A stretch of DNA of 64,000 nt, taken from assembly GCA_021815365.1 (NCBI GenBank), contig JAKAGZ010000001.1, positions 124,001 to 188,000 on the forward strand, read 5' to 3'. Below are positions 25,704 to 35,388 of this stretch, in pieces. The stretch is from Bacteroidota bacterium (GTDB lineage: Bacteria > Bacteroidota > Ignavibacteria > Ignavibacteriales > Ignavibacteriaceae). The position numbers and the translations under genes are program-made. The notes under the pieces were generated by a model. That model had not been told where the DNA came from. It was given only the letters and a program-made list of their open reading frames with translations, and searched no databases. The stretch's first letter is position 1. The number at the start of each line of letters is the position of its first letter.

Positions 25704-28307
25704 CTACACTAATAAAAATTCAGAAACTATCTTCTCCACTTCTTTCAAAGCCGAAGGAATTCTTCCGGCATCTTTACCGCCCGCAGTTGCAAGATGCGGT
25801 CTTCCGCCGCCCCCGCCGCCGACAAGCTTTGCAAGTCCGCCAATAATTTTTCCTGCCGAAAGTTTTTTCTCTTTTATAAGATCATCAGAAACGACGCAGA
25901 CAATCCCTGCCTTGCCTTCCACTTCAGAAAATAAAACCCCCACTCCAGTTTTAATTTTATTTCTAAGCTCATCGCCGAAATACTTCAGCTCGTCCAAATT
26001 TGCTGCATCAACTTTTGCTTTGTAAATTTTTATTCCGCTGACTTCAGAAAACGAAGAGATTACCGAATCAACCTGCCCTAGCTTGCCCCGTAACTTTAAT
26101 TCTGCATTTTCCTTTTCGAGCTTTTTTCTTTCTTCGGTCAGCTCAGCTAATTTTTCCTCGTTCTGTTTCAGGAGTTCAAGCTGGTGCACAATATATTTTT
26201 CCACACCCGAACCCGTAACGGCTTCAATCCTTCTCACACCGCTTGCGATTGAATTTTCGCTGATGATTTTGAACAATCCTATCTCAGAAGAATTTTTAAC
26301 GTGTGTGCCGCCGCAGAATTCCATAGTGAAATCCCCAAACTGCACCACATTGACTTTATCCCCGTACTTATCGCCGAAGAACATCAGCGCACCCATTTTT
26401 TTTGCTTCATCAAAAGGAATGTTTCTGTGGTGCCGGAGCGGAATGTTTCTTCGGAGCTGCTCGTTCACCAATGTTTCAATTTCTTTTATTTCTGCATCAC
26501 TGAGTTTTGAAAAATGTGTAAAGTCAAAACGAAGCCTGTCGGGACCGACATACGAACCTGCTTGATGAACGTGTGTTCCTAAAATTTTTCTGAGCGCTGC
26601 GTGAAGGAAATGTGTCGCTGAATGATTGCGCATAATATCCCAGCGGCGTGTTTCATCAACGCTGGCGATTACATTCGTGCCCGGTAGAACGAGAACGCCC
26701 TGTTCGTTTTCTATGATATGAACTGTTTTGTTATCAACTTTAGTTACATCAATAACTTTTAATTTTGATTTATCAGTTACTATTTCGCCGAGGTCGTCAA
26801 TTTGTCCGCCTGCCTCAACATAAAAAGGAGTTTTATTGAGCAAGACAAGATCATTCCCGTTTTCTTTTTTGTGACCAGTAATTTTAGCTTCTGATTTTAG
26901 TTCATCATAGCCTGTAAACTCAGTATCCTTTTCCTCGGCAATTTCAAATCCTTTTAAATCGCTGATCGCAATATTGACTGACGCAAATTTTTCTTTTGAT
27001 GCCTCTCTGCCTTTTTGCTTTTGTTCTTCCATTAATTTATTGAAGCCTGCTTCGTCAATAGTAAATCCCTTTTCTTTTGCCATTATGTTTGTCAGGTCGA
27101 CAGGGAAGCCGTAAGTATCATATAGCTTAAAAATATCTTCCCCTGGAATTGTTCTTTGTCCGGCAGCTGCCGGATTCGTTTCCAGCTTATTTACTACTTC
27201 CTCGAAGAGATCAATTCCCCTGTCTAAAGTTGCGTTAAAATTTTCTTCTTCAGCTTTAATAATTTTTTTAACATAATCTTTCTTTTGTTTTATTTCAGGG
27301 AAAACATTTCCCATTGTATCAGCAAGTACGTCAACGAGTTCAGAAAGAAAAGGTTTTTTTAGGTTTAGTTTTCTGCCATATCGTGCAGCTCTTCTTAAAA
27401 TTCTGCGAAGTACATACCCACGTCCTTCATTTCCCGGAACAGCTCCATCTGTAATTGCAAAAGTTAGAGTACGGACGTGATCGGCAATTACGCGCATCGG
27501 GATTTTGTTTTCCTCAGATTTATATTTTACTCCCGACATAGCTGAGACAGCATCAATCAACGGAGTAAAAATATCGGTATCGTAATTTGAATTTTTCTTT
27601 TGAAGCACAGCGCAAATTCTCTCGAAGCCCATTCCGGTGTCTACATGCTTTGCAGGAAGCTCGTGCAGAGTTCCTTTTTCGTCCCGGTTGTACTGGATGA
27701 AAACGAGATTCCAGAGTTCAATACATTCCTGTTTACCGGCGTTCACCCATTCAGGATTTTCATAATCATCACAGAGGTTGATGTGTATTTCAGAACACGG
27801 ACCGCAGGGGCCCGTCTCACCCATTTCCCAGAAATTATCTTTCTCATCAAATCTTAAAATGTGTTTTGGATTTATATCTGTTTCGTTTTTCCAGAAACTA
27901 AACGCTTCATCATCAGTTCTGTAAACTGTTGCCCATAATCTTTCTTTTGGCAGCTTCCAGACTTTTGTTAGTAATTCCCATCCCCATTTAATGGCTTCCT
28001 TTTTATAATAATCTCCAAACGACCAGTTGCCGAGCATTTCAAAAAAAGTGTGGTGATAAGTGTCGTAGCCGACTTCTTCAAGATCATTATGCTTTCCGCT
28101 TACGCGGATACATTTTTGGGTATCGGCAGCGCGCTTGTATTCACGTGTTCCTGTTCCAAGAAATACATCTTTAAATTGGTTCATCCCCGCATTAGTGAAA
28201 AGCAAGGTGGGATCATCAAATGGAACAACAGGAGAACTTTGCACGATCCTGTGTCCTTTGTTCTTAAAAAAATCCAGAAACTGTTGTCTTATCTCGGCTG
28301 AAGTCAT
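25704..28307 (-). CDS. alaS: Alanyl-tRNA synthetase
   Basis: 867 residues, charges tRNA-Ala. N-terminal class II core begins MTSAEIRQQFLDFFKNKGH with PTLLFTNAGMNQFKDVFLG. The editing domain has the zinc-binding HSATHFLHAALR and CGGTHVKN. The C-terminal DHHA1-type domain ends GGGGGRPHLATAGGKDAGRIPSAL. Full length and apparently intact. The stop codon sits against a GC palindrome (25689-25703). Confidence 0.97.
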   Translation of the reverse strand: MTSAEIRQQFLDFFKNKGHRIVQSSPVVPFDDPTLLFTNAGMNQFKDVFLGTGTREYKRAADTQKCIRVSGKHNDLEEVGYDTYHHTFFEMLGNWSFGDYYKKEAIKWGWELLTKVWKLPKERLWATVYRTDDEAFSFWKNETDINPKHILRFDEKDNFWEMGETGPCGPCSEIHINLCDDYENPEWVNAGKQECIELWNLVFIQYNRDEKGTLHELPAKHVDTGMGFERICAVLQKKNSNYDTDIFTPLIDAVSAMSGVKYKSEENKIPMRVIADHVRTLTFAITDGAVPGNEGRGYVLRRILRRAARYGRKLNLKKPFLSELVDVLADTMGNVFPEIKQKKDYVKKIIKAEEENFNATLDRGIDLFEEVVNKLETNPAAAGQRTIPGEDIFKLYDTYGFPVDLTNIMAKEKGFTIDEAGFNKLMEEQKQKGREASKEKFASVNIAISDLKGFEIAEEKDTEFTGYDELKSEAKITGHKKENGNDLVLLNKTPFYVEAGGQIDDLGEIVTDKSKLKVIDVTKVDNKTVHIIENEQGVLVLPGTNVIASVDETRRWDIMRNHSATHFLHAALRKILGTHVHQAGSYVGPDRLRFDFTHFSKLSDAEIKEIETLVNEQLRRNIPLRHHRNIPFDEAKKMGALMFFGDKYGDKVNVVQFGDFTMEFCGGTHVKNSSEIGLFKIISENSIASGVRRIEAVTGSGVEKYIVHQLELLKQNEEKLAELTEERKKLEKENAELKLRGKLGQVDSVISSFSEVSGIKIYKAKVDAANLDELKYFGDELRNKIKTGVGVLFSEVEGKAGIVCVVSDDLIKEKKLSAGKIIGGLAKLVGGGGGGRPHLATAGGKDAGRIPSALKEVEKIVSEFLLV

Positions 28308-28861
28308 TTTCTTTATCTTATTAAATTCTCTTTTATAAAGATAATAAATTCGTAATTCAGATTAATGGTTTGATTAGGTATTGATTCCTGATACCGGATA
28401 CCAGATGAAAAAAGTTTTATATTTGCCCGCTGCTGTGCGTGTATAAAATTTGAGATAAGAAGCTTGTTCTCCTTCGCTGAAGCTCATACGAAATCAGAAA
28501 TTTCTTTTGGAATTTTCGGGATAACTTGCTAAGTTACTGACAGAATATCAGAATTGATAGCTATACGAAGGGACGCACCTTCATATTTTGCCTTTCCAGA
28601 GACGGGGTGCCTGCAGAAGCCCGCCAGGTCTCGGCGACCTGCCGAGGTTGACGGATGATGAGGATAAATAAATGATAACAGACTAAAGAAGAAGAGAGGG
28701 TTTGTACTTACGTTTTAAAGAAAGCATTAGGCGATAGAAGCCTTTTAGACTGAAATATATAAAGATAATATATATGAAACTGCAAGCATATATACTCACC
28801 TTAGCTAATAATCCTGTGCAGTATAATTAATAGTTCGCTGTATTAATAAAGGGAGTAGTAA
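28308..28861. other. Non-coding stretch before the accessory island
   Basis: 554 bp without a supportable gene. A GC-rich patch near 28608-28655 (gcccgccagg, ggcgacctgccgagg) is made of imperfect palindromes like those elsewhere. The sequence becomes AT-rich from about 28700, marking the edge of the accessory island. No terminator or tRNA-like structure was recognised. Confidence 0.5.
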
Positions 28862-29566
28862 ATGAAAAAAATAATCTGTCTATTTTTATTTTCAGTAATA
28901 CTTGTTGGTTGTGCTGGTAGCCTTTCCGTAATTCCTTCAGTAAAACAACAATATAAAAATTATAGACTAAATGATTCATTAAAAGCATCAATTGGGGATC
29001 CTATTATTGAAGTCGAAAAAGCATATGTAAAAGATGCTTATGTTGTTTTGTTTGATTACCAAACTCCTACTCTTGGGTTATTCGGTTCGCAACAAATGTT
29101 TTTAAAAAAGGGAGATCGATTTACAGCCGTAGCTTTTGTTCCAAGTAATCCGGACGCAGTTTTAGTGCGTGAAGAAGGCCCTGAAAAGAAATCAGTTTTT
29201 ATTCACATCTATCCAAATGGCAAAATCAATCGTGGTTGGTGTCTTGGAGATGGAACAGTTCCCGTTCAAGGTTCCTGGACAAAAGAACAACTTTTTGCTA
29301 AATCAGATAATCCAAGTAGAACAGAAAATTCTTTCCGAGCTCAAATTATATATTCTGGAATCAGTGGCAATACTATTAAAGCTGTTTATCGAGAATATTC
29401 AGATAATTATGCACGTCCGGCATTTACGCAAGAACTTCAATATAATCTTGACGAAAGCAATATAATTTCTTACAAGAGTATAAAGATCAAAATTATTAAA
29501 GCAACTAATTCAGAAATAGAATTTATAGTTTTAGAAGACGGCGGATTACCTTGGTTAGCTAAATAA
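28862..29566 (+). CDS. Putative lipoprotein of unknown function
   Basis: 234 residues. The N-terminus MKKIICLFLFSVILVGCAGS is a lipoprotein signal peptide with the lipobox LVGC, so the protein is probably lipid-anchored in the envelope. The remainder shows no motif I recognise; it has scattered hydrophobic strands (DAYVVLFDYQTPTLGLFG) and a WCLGDGTVPVQGSW segment. An AGGGAG-like site precedes the ATG. It is the first gene of an AT-rich island with toxin-antitoxin genes, so horizontal acquisition is plausible. Confidence 0.7.
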   Translation: MKKIICLFLFSVILVGCAGSLSVIPSVKQQYKNYRLNDSLKASIGDPIIEVEKAYVKDAYVVLFDYQTPTLGLFGSQQMFLKKGDRFTAVAFVPSNPDAVLVREEGPEKKSVFIHIYPNGKINRGWCLGDGTVPVQGSWTKEQLFAKSDNPSRTENSFRAQIIYSGISGNTIKAVYREYSDNYARPAFTQELQYNLDESNIISYKSIKIKIIKATNSEIEFIVLEDGGLPWLAK

Positions 29567-29885
29567 TTAATCCAAAATTTTGCAATAGGAAAATTTGCGC
29601 TGCGGGCCGACAAGCCATAAGTCATTTTGACAAAAAGAATTTGTAAGACAGTTATTCTTCAAAACCAAACATCAAAATTATTCAGGGCTTGTCGGGGTTA
29701 ACCCCGATAAAACGGACGCTGTTTTGCATTTGGCGTTTTTCTAATTAGTAGTGTTATTATTCTGTGTAATGTTATTATGTAAAGTAGTTCTGTTAAATAA
29801 ATGTTTTTAAGATTATTGACGGTTGTTTAATGGGTGGTATCAATGTTATGTGGTGACTGCTTATTAGCGATGTCGTTATACGCAG
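29567..29885. other. Structured non-coding segment with possible attC end
   Basis: 319 bp without a gene. CCGACAAGCC near 29610 pairs with GGCTTGTCGG near 29690, and TCGGGGTTAACCCCGA (29692-29707) is a perfect palindrome. The segment ends in GTTATAC (29875-29881), five bases before the next start codon, like the right-hand core of an integron attC site. A matching left-hand core was not found. Confidence 0.45.
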
Positions 29886-30461
29886 ATGAATACTGATGAT
29901 AAATATAAAAGAGATTCTATAGAATTATTTCTTCTTAAAACAGATGAAATAAGAAATTCTAATTATTTTGATTTCGTTTCAAAAAATGAGATTAGCTATT
30001 CTATTAAGGGAAGTATTGATAATGAAACAAGTATGGAAACAAATCATCCAGATTTAGAATCCATTAAGAGTGTTGTTTTAACAATTAGATTATTCATTCA
30101 AGACAATGATAGAATATCAATAAGAAAAATTGCATCACTTATGCGAGAACTAAATTTTAACAATGAATTTGTTGAAAGATATAATCGTGGAAGAAATAAT
30201 TTAAATGAATTTCTGGATTCAGTAGCTGTAAATTATAACGGTGAAGATTTATCTTTTCGAAAAATTATTGATGTTTTTTTCTATGGTTATTTTACACATC
30301 TTGAAGAAAAGCAGTATGATATTTATAGAAAATGGAAAAATGATAAATATTTTTATAAATCCAAATTAAATGATTTGCTATGCGCTTTAAACACTATTAT
30401 AAGGTTTTTGCTGTTTTTTGAAAAACAAATACGCATTGAGTTTGAGAAAAACTGCGTATAA
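29886..30461 (+). CDS. Hypothetical protein, possible integron cassette gene
   Basis: 191 residues, no family recognised. The composition is rich in Asn, Lys, Ile and Phe, and a largely helical fold is suggested by stretches such as SIKSVVLTIRLFIQDNDRISIRKIASLMREL and FYKSKLNDLLCALNTIIRFLLFF. The start codon lies five bases after a GTTATAC core, and the stop codon is embedded in the GTATAAC core of the next attC-like site. This is the tight packing usual for integron cassettes. Lower GC than the flanking housekeeping genes. Confidence 0.65.
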   Translation: MNTDDKYKRDSIELFLLKTDEIRNSNYFDFVSKNEISYSIKGSIDNETSMETNHPDLESIKSVVLTIRLFIQDNDRISIRKIASLMRELNFNNEFVERYNRGRNNLNEFLDSVAVNYNGEDLSFRKIIDVFFYGYFTHLEEKQYDIYRKWKNDKYFYKSKLNDLLCALNTIIRFLLFFEKQIRIEFEKNCV

Positions 30462-30560
30462 CCTTAATCAACCGGGCGCCGTTTTCAAAGCGAGATAGCT
30501 GTTCCCGTCTTCATTTCACTTCACCGGGCAGAGGGGTGAAAAGCCACACCGTTATACCGC
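30454..30560. other. Putative attC-like site 1 (107 bp)
   Basis: Bounded by GCGTATAAC (30454-30462) and GTTATACCGC (30551-30560), which are inverted complements apart from one base. Inside, CTTCACC and GGGTGAA form a hairpin. A 29-bp stretch (30501-30529) recurs exactly at 31356-31384 in the next site. Size and end structure fit an attC site; the L boxes pair imperfectly, so the call is tentative. Confidence 0.5.
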
Positions 30561-30652
30561 AATAATATTATTATGGGCTGACTTGACATATTCCTGATGC
30601 TTTTTTACTTTTAAAGCGTGTCTATAAGGCACACATAAAGATAAATTGATAA

Positions 30653-30931
30653 ATGAAGTATTTTGCTTGGGACGAAGATAAAAATAATCTCTTAAAAGAA
30701 ACAAGAAATATATCTTTTGAAGAGATTGTATTATCACTTTCAAATAACAAATTATTAGAAATAGTTGAACATCCCAATAAACAGAAATATCCAAATCAAA
30801 AAATGTTTATTGTTGAAGTTAGAAATTATGCATATATAGTTCCGTTTGTTGAAGATGAAAAAAAATATTATCTGAAGACAATATATCCAAGTAGAGAAGC
30901 AACTAAAAAATATTTAAGCAAAGAGGAATAG
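30653..30931 (+). CDS. BrnT-like toxin
   Basis: 92 residues. The start MKYFAWDEDKNNLL matches the BrnT-type opening (aromatic-x-WDxxKN), followed by ISFEEIVLSL, and the C-terminus TIYPSREATKKYL echoes the family's ISARxATKxE motif. BrnT-like proteins are small RNase toxins. The gene is followed after 2 bp by a ribbon-helix-helix antitoxin, the normal order. A TTGACA box near 30582 and an imperfect GTGT..ACAC repeat (30618-30634) suggest its own promoter and autoregulation. Intact. Confidence 0.8.
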   Translation: MKYFAWDEDKNNLLKETRNISFEEIVLSLSNNKLLEIVEHPNKQKYPNQKMFIVEVRNYAYIVPFVEDEKKYYLKTIYPSREATKKYLSKEE

Positions 30932-30933
30932 CA

Positions 30934-31203
30934 ATGAAGTATTTAGATAAAGAAGAAAAGGAATTAATAGAATCTTACAATAGAGATGAATGGAAACCTA
31001 TTAAAAAGAAAGACCAAAAAACCTATGTTAAAGCAGCAAAAGAAAGTATAGCTAAAAGCAAAAGGATTAATATTCGTTTAACTCCAAAAGATTATCACGA
31101 TATACAAGTAAAAGCAGTAGAAGAAGGAATTCCCTACCAAACATTAATTTCCAGTATAATTCATAAATATAACAAAGGGAAGTTAAAGTCTACACAAACA
31201 TAG
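30934..31203 (+). CDS. BrnA/CopG-like ribbon-helix-helix antitoxin
   Basis: 89 residues. The C-terminal half has the ribbon-helix-helix pattern SKRINIRLTPKDYHDIQVKAVEEGIPYQTLISSIIHKY typical of antitoxins of BrnT-like toxins. The N-terminal half (YLDKEEKELIESYNRDEWKPI) probably binds the toxin. It begins 2 bp after the toxin stop, and an attC-like core begins 5 bp after its own stop. Confidence 0.82.
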   Translation: MKYLDKEEKELIESYNRDEWKPIKKKDQKTYVKAAKESIAKSKRINIRLTPKDYHDIQVKAVEEGIPYQTLISSIIHKYNKGKLKSTQT

Positions 31204-31208
31204 AGCAT

Positions 31209-31412
31209 CGGTATAACCTCAACCGGACGGCGTATTCGCACTCAGCATTTTGTAATTTTTGGCTTTGATGTTCCGAGTCGGCAGTCTTGCTCAAGGTAGT
31301 TCGTTCTAAGAAACATTTTTAGTAATTAAAAGTAGTCTCTCTATTCGGTGTAGTTGTTCCCGTCTTCATTTCACTTCACCGGGCGGACGGGCGAAAAGCC
31401 AAGCCGCTAAGC
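31209..31412. other. Putative attC-like site 2 (204 bp, enlarged)
   Basis: Starts CGGTATAAC (31209-31217), the exact complement of the right core of site 1, then CTCAACCGGACGGCG, similar to site 1. It ends with the 29-bp shared block (31356-31384), GCGAAAAGCC and GCTAAGC (31406-31412), a one-base variant of a GTTAAGC core. About 100 bp of extra sequence lies in the middle, so it may be two sites or a site with an insertion. Confidence 0.42.
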
Positions 31413-31416
31413 ACAA

Positions 31417-31629
31417 TTACTTTTGCCAGTGAATATTTGGTTTAAAATTGTTTTGTGCACATTCCCTTAAATACATATTCATTAAATTCTGATAAGGGAT
31501 GTCAATTTCAGCAGCTAGCTTTTTGAAATATTCAACAGTATCTTTTTCGATACGGATTGAAATCTGTTTTTTAAGTTTTTTTATGTAAGGATTTTTAATG
31601 GAATCACTGAAGTCATATTCTTTTTTCAT
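31417..31629 (-). CDS. BrnA-like antitoxin (partner toxin broken)
   Basis: 70 residues: an N-terminal MKKEYDFSDSIKNPYIKKLKK, then a ribbon-helix-helix QISIRIEKDTVEYFKKLAAEIDIPYQNLMNMYLRECA. Same family as 30934-31203 but distinct in sequence. It lies 1 bp after the stop of the disrupted BrnT gene. The orientation is opposite to the other cassette-like genes. The stop codon is 4 bp from the attC-like core at 31406. Confidence 0.8.
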   Translation of the reverse strand: MKKEYDFSDSIKNPYIKKLKKQISIRIEKDTVEYFKKLAAEIDIPYQNLMNMYLRECAQNNFKPNIHWQK

Positions 31630-31630
31630 T

Positions 31631-32118
<488 letters not shown>

Positions 32119-32363
32119 ATGGCAGCAACGATGAAAATTGCAATTTCGATTGATAAACGAGTTTTAAATAGAATTGATAAATTAGTTAAGAACAAAATCT
32201 TCGCTAACCGAAGCAGGCTATTCAAACTGCAATCGAAGAAAAAATATCTAAACTTGATAAATCCCCATTAGCTATTGAAAGTGCTAAACTTAATAGAGCC
32301 GAAGAGCAACAACTATCGGAAGAAGGTTCACAAACTGCTTTGAAAGAAAGGTCAGAATATTAA
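32119..32363 (+). pseudogene. Ribbon-helix-helix antitoxin with frameshift
   Basis: A strong GGAGAAGAA site leads to ATG at 32119. The frame MAATMKIAISIDKRVLNRID continues KLVKNKIFANRSR, then must shift at about 32218 to read IQTAIEEKISKLDKSPLAIE and onward to a stop at 32363. The joined product is a typical RHH antitoxin of the MazE/CopG type. The total length of 245 bp is one base short of a whole number of codons, so a single-base deletion in a G/C pair is likely. No toxin gene follows; the next gene is on the other strand. Confidence 0.75.
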
Positions 32364-32380
32364 GAGAGATATTGTTTCGG

Positions 32381-33760
32381 CTAACCTCTTCGTTTTGTAA
32401 ATGGCCAATCGCCTTTTTTGTACGATCTGAAAAGATAAATAATTGTTCCAAGGACCATCATCCCTGTTCCGCCAAGTGCAAAATAAAAGCCCGTTGAAAG
32501 GAACAAACCGATCCAGACTACAATTGCAATTAATGCCGGTATTGGATAAAGGAACATTTTATAAGGAAAAAATTCTTTTGGTTTACTTTTATGAATTATC
32601 ATAATGCCGGCTGCCTGAGCTATGAACTGAACAATTATTCTCATAGCAAGTATTGCACTGATAACATCCTTCAACCTGAACAACAAGCTGAAAATAAAAC
32701 CAAACCCGCCAAGTATTAATAAAGATGCATACGGAAAATGTTTTGTCGGGTGAACTTTTCCGAAAACCCTGAAGAAAGATCCGTCAATTGCTGCAGCGTA
32801 AGGAATACGCGAATATCCAAGCAGCACAGCAAACAAAGAAGAAAATGCTATCCATAAAATTAAAACTGTAACAAAATTTGCGGCGGCGGATCCGTAAATT
32901 TTTTCAATGAATGTGCTCATAATAAATTCTGATCTGGCAGCTTCTCTCCACGGAACGACGCCCAGCACGCTGAGATTCATTAATAAATACAGAACAGCAA
33001 TTCCGCTGATTGAAATAAAAATACTGCGCGGAATGTTTTTACCGGGTTCCTTTATTTCCGAGCCAAGATGACAAACATTATAATAGCCTAAATAAGTATA
33101 TATAGTTTTTACCGAAGCTGTACCAAGCCCGGCAAAAAACAGAAAGGAAAAACTGAAATTATCCCCTGGAAGATCAAAAGCTAAATGCGGATTAAAATGT
33201 GTAACCCCGCCAAAGATTAACCAGAGGATTGTTCCGATCACTCCTATCCAAAGCAGGATAGTAATTTTTCCTATCGTTTGAATTTTACGATAAAGAAGAA
33301 TTACAAGAATAATAACGACAGTTCCTGAGACAATTTTTTGCCCCACAGGACTTAAAGGAACGAGATAAGTTAAATACTGAGAGAAGCCGATAGAGCCTGA
33401 AGCAACAACAAGCGGTGCCTGGATGATCGTCTGCCATATAAAAAGAAAAGAAAATAATCTTCCCCAGCTTTTTGGTCCGTAAATTTCGCGGAGGAAAACA
33501 TAGCTGCCGCCGGCTTCCGGCATTGCGGCACCAAGCTCAGCCCAGATAAATCCGTCTGCAAATGCAAGCATAGCGCCGAGAATCCAGGCAAACAATGCCT
33601 GCGGCCCGTTCATATCCTGTATCACAAGCGGGATAACAATGAACGGTCCGATACCGACCATATCGATCATATTAATTGCAGCAGCTTCTTTTAACCCAAG
33701 CCCGCGTTCAAGCTTAGTTTGCCCGATGATGTTAACCTCTAAAGAAAAATTTGTAGGCAA
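32381..33760 (-). CDS. APC-superfamily amino acid permease
   Basis: 459 residues, about 12 membrane helices, a secondary amino acid/polyamine transporter of the inner membrane. The N-terminal signature LGLKEAAAINMIDMVGIGPFI is the APC helix 1 motif with its unwound Gly segment. ELGAAMPEAGGSYVFLREIYG in helix 2-3 is also typical. No ATG is available before this motif; the likely start is the TTG at 33760. It follows a second permease gene on the same strand, but a terminator (33811-33846) separates them. Substrate unknown. Confidence 0.9.
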   Translation of the reverse strand: MPTNFSLEVNIIGQTKLERGLGLKEAAAINMIDMVGIGPFIVIPLVIQDMNGPQALFAWILGAMLAFADGFIWAELGAAMPEAGGSYVFLREIYGPKSWGRLFSFLFIWQTIIQAPLVVASGSIGFSQYLTYLVPLSPVGQKIVSGTVVIILVILLYRKIQTIGKITILLWIGVIGTILWLIFGGVTHFNPHLAFDLPGDNFSFSFLFFAGLGTASVKTIYTYLGYYNVCHLGSEIKEPGKNIPRSIFISISGIAVLYLLMNLSVLGVVPWREAARSEFIMSTFIEKIYGSAAANFVTVLILWIAFSSLFAVLLGYSRIPYAAAIDGSFFRVFGKVHPTKHFPYASLLILGGFGFIFSLLFRLKDVISAILAMRIIVQFIAQAAGIMIIHKSKPKEFFPYKMFLYPIPALIAIVVWIGLFLSTGFYFALGGTGMMVLGTIIYLFRSYKKGDWPFTKRRG

Positions 33761-33810
33761 AATAGTTCAACAATTATTAAAATAAAAATTCTGGTGTAGG
33801 TTAGGAAAGC

Positions 33811-33846
33811 AAAAGGTGACATCTTTTTAAAAAGATGTCACCTTTC
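33811..33846 (-). terminator. Terminator after the second permease gene
   Basis: AAAGGTGACATCTTTTT pairs with AAAAAGATGTCACCTTT with almost no loop, flanked by A and T runs. It lies 52 bp past the stop of the gene at 33898. The stem core is shared with the hairpins at 5907 and 48876. Confidence 0.8.
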
Positions 33847-33897
33847 TCCTATTTCGAAACTTGTTCTTCTCTATAAACAAAAATATTGTTCATTATT

Positions 33898-35388
33898 CTA
33901 AATAATACTTTTCAATTTGCTGTGTTTAAATCCGTAACTCCGGTAAACCAACATACCAAGTATCAGCCAGCCGGCAAATCTTACCCAGGTGATCCATGGA
34001 AGACCTAACATTAAATAAAAACAGGCGGCTATTCCCATCAACGGAAGAAAAGGAACGAAAGGAACTTTAAATGCTCTCGGTCTGTCCGGTTCTCTTTTAC
34101 GGAGAATTAAAATCCCGATGCAAACAAGAATAAATGCGAACAATGTCCCGATGTTTGTAAGGTCCACCATTTCATCAATGCTTGTGAACATTGCAGTGAC
34201 GCCAACCGCTGTACCTGTCAGAATAGTGGCGAAGTATGGTGTTCTGAATTTTGGATGCACTTCTGCAAATTTTGGGGGAAGCAGACCATCGCGCGCCATC
34301 GAAAAAAATATTCTCGGCTGACCAAGCTGAAAAACCAGAAGCACAGCCGTATGAGCAATTACAGAACCGAAAGCAATTATTCCCACAAAAAGATTTCCAT
34401 ACTTTTCGATATTCGCATAATGAATTGCCATAGTCAGTGGTTCAGCCTGCTGTGTTGCAAGCATCTTTACTAATGCCTTGTAGGGGATTATTCCTGTAAA
34501 GACTGCCGCAACTGTTATATAAAGAATAGTGCAGATAATCAGCGAGCCTATTATTCCCACAGGCAGATCTCTTTTGGGATTTTTGACTTCCTCAGCAACG
34601 GTTGACACTGCATCAAAACCTATATATGCAAAAAATACAACTGCTGCACCAGCCTGAATCCCCGACCAGCCATTAGGTGCAAACGGCGACCAGTTTTCCG
34701 GTTTTACATATTGCACACCGATGAAAATAAAAAATCCGAGGATGATTATTTTGATTATCACCATTACTGCATTCATCCTCGAGCTTTCTTTAATACCGAT
34801 CACCAAGACAGTAGTTATCAGTGCAACAATACCTATCGCAGGAATATTACAAACTATCGGGACTCCTAAAATATGCGGCGCACTTTCAAATAGCCCGGGA
34901 ATTTTTGCAGCCGTTCTGTAATCTGTCGACATCCAGCCGGGGATATGGATTCCGAATCCAGCGACAAAAGTTTTAAAATAATTTGCCCAGCTTACTGCAA
35001 CAGCAACGTTGCCGACTGCATATTCGATTATTAAATCCCAGCCGATTATCCATGCAACGAGTTCACCGAGCGTTCCGTATGAATAGGTATAAGCGCTTCC
35101 TGAGATCGGAACCATTGCAGCAAACTCCGCATAACAGAGAGCAGCAAATCCGCAGGCAACAGCAGTGATGACAAACGAAAGCATTAATGCAGGTCCTGCG
35201 CCGGGGCGTGCAAGATCACCTGCAGCCGCTGTTCCAATGGTTGCAAAAATTCCGGCACCAACAATTGCACCTATTCCGAGCAGAACAACATCAAATGCAC
35301 CAAGCGAACGTTTGAGCTGCTTATTAGGATCTTCGCTCTCGTGCATTATTGCATTTATACTTTTGGTTTTGAAAAGTTGTTTAAACAA
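33898..35388 (-). CDS. APC-superfamily cationic amino acid transporter-like permease
   Basis: 496 residues with about 12-14 membrane helices. The N-terminus ([33 protein letters not shown]) and [29 protein letters not shown]-type helix 3 match the CAT group of APC transporters (YfnA-like). [27 protein letters not shown] is the helix 6 signature. Inner-membrane amino acid uptake is the expected role. Transcribed as its own unit with its own terminator. Confidence 0.92.
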   Translation of the reverse strand: [496 protein letters not shown]

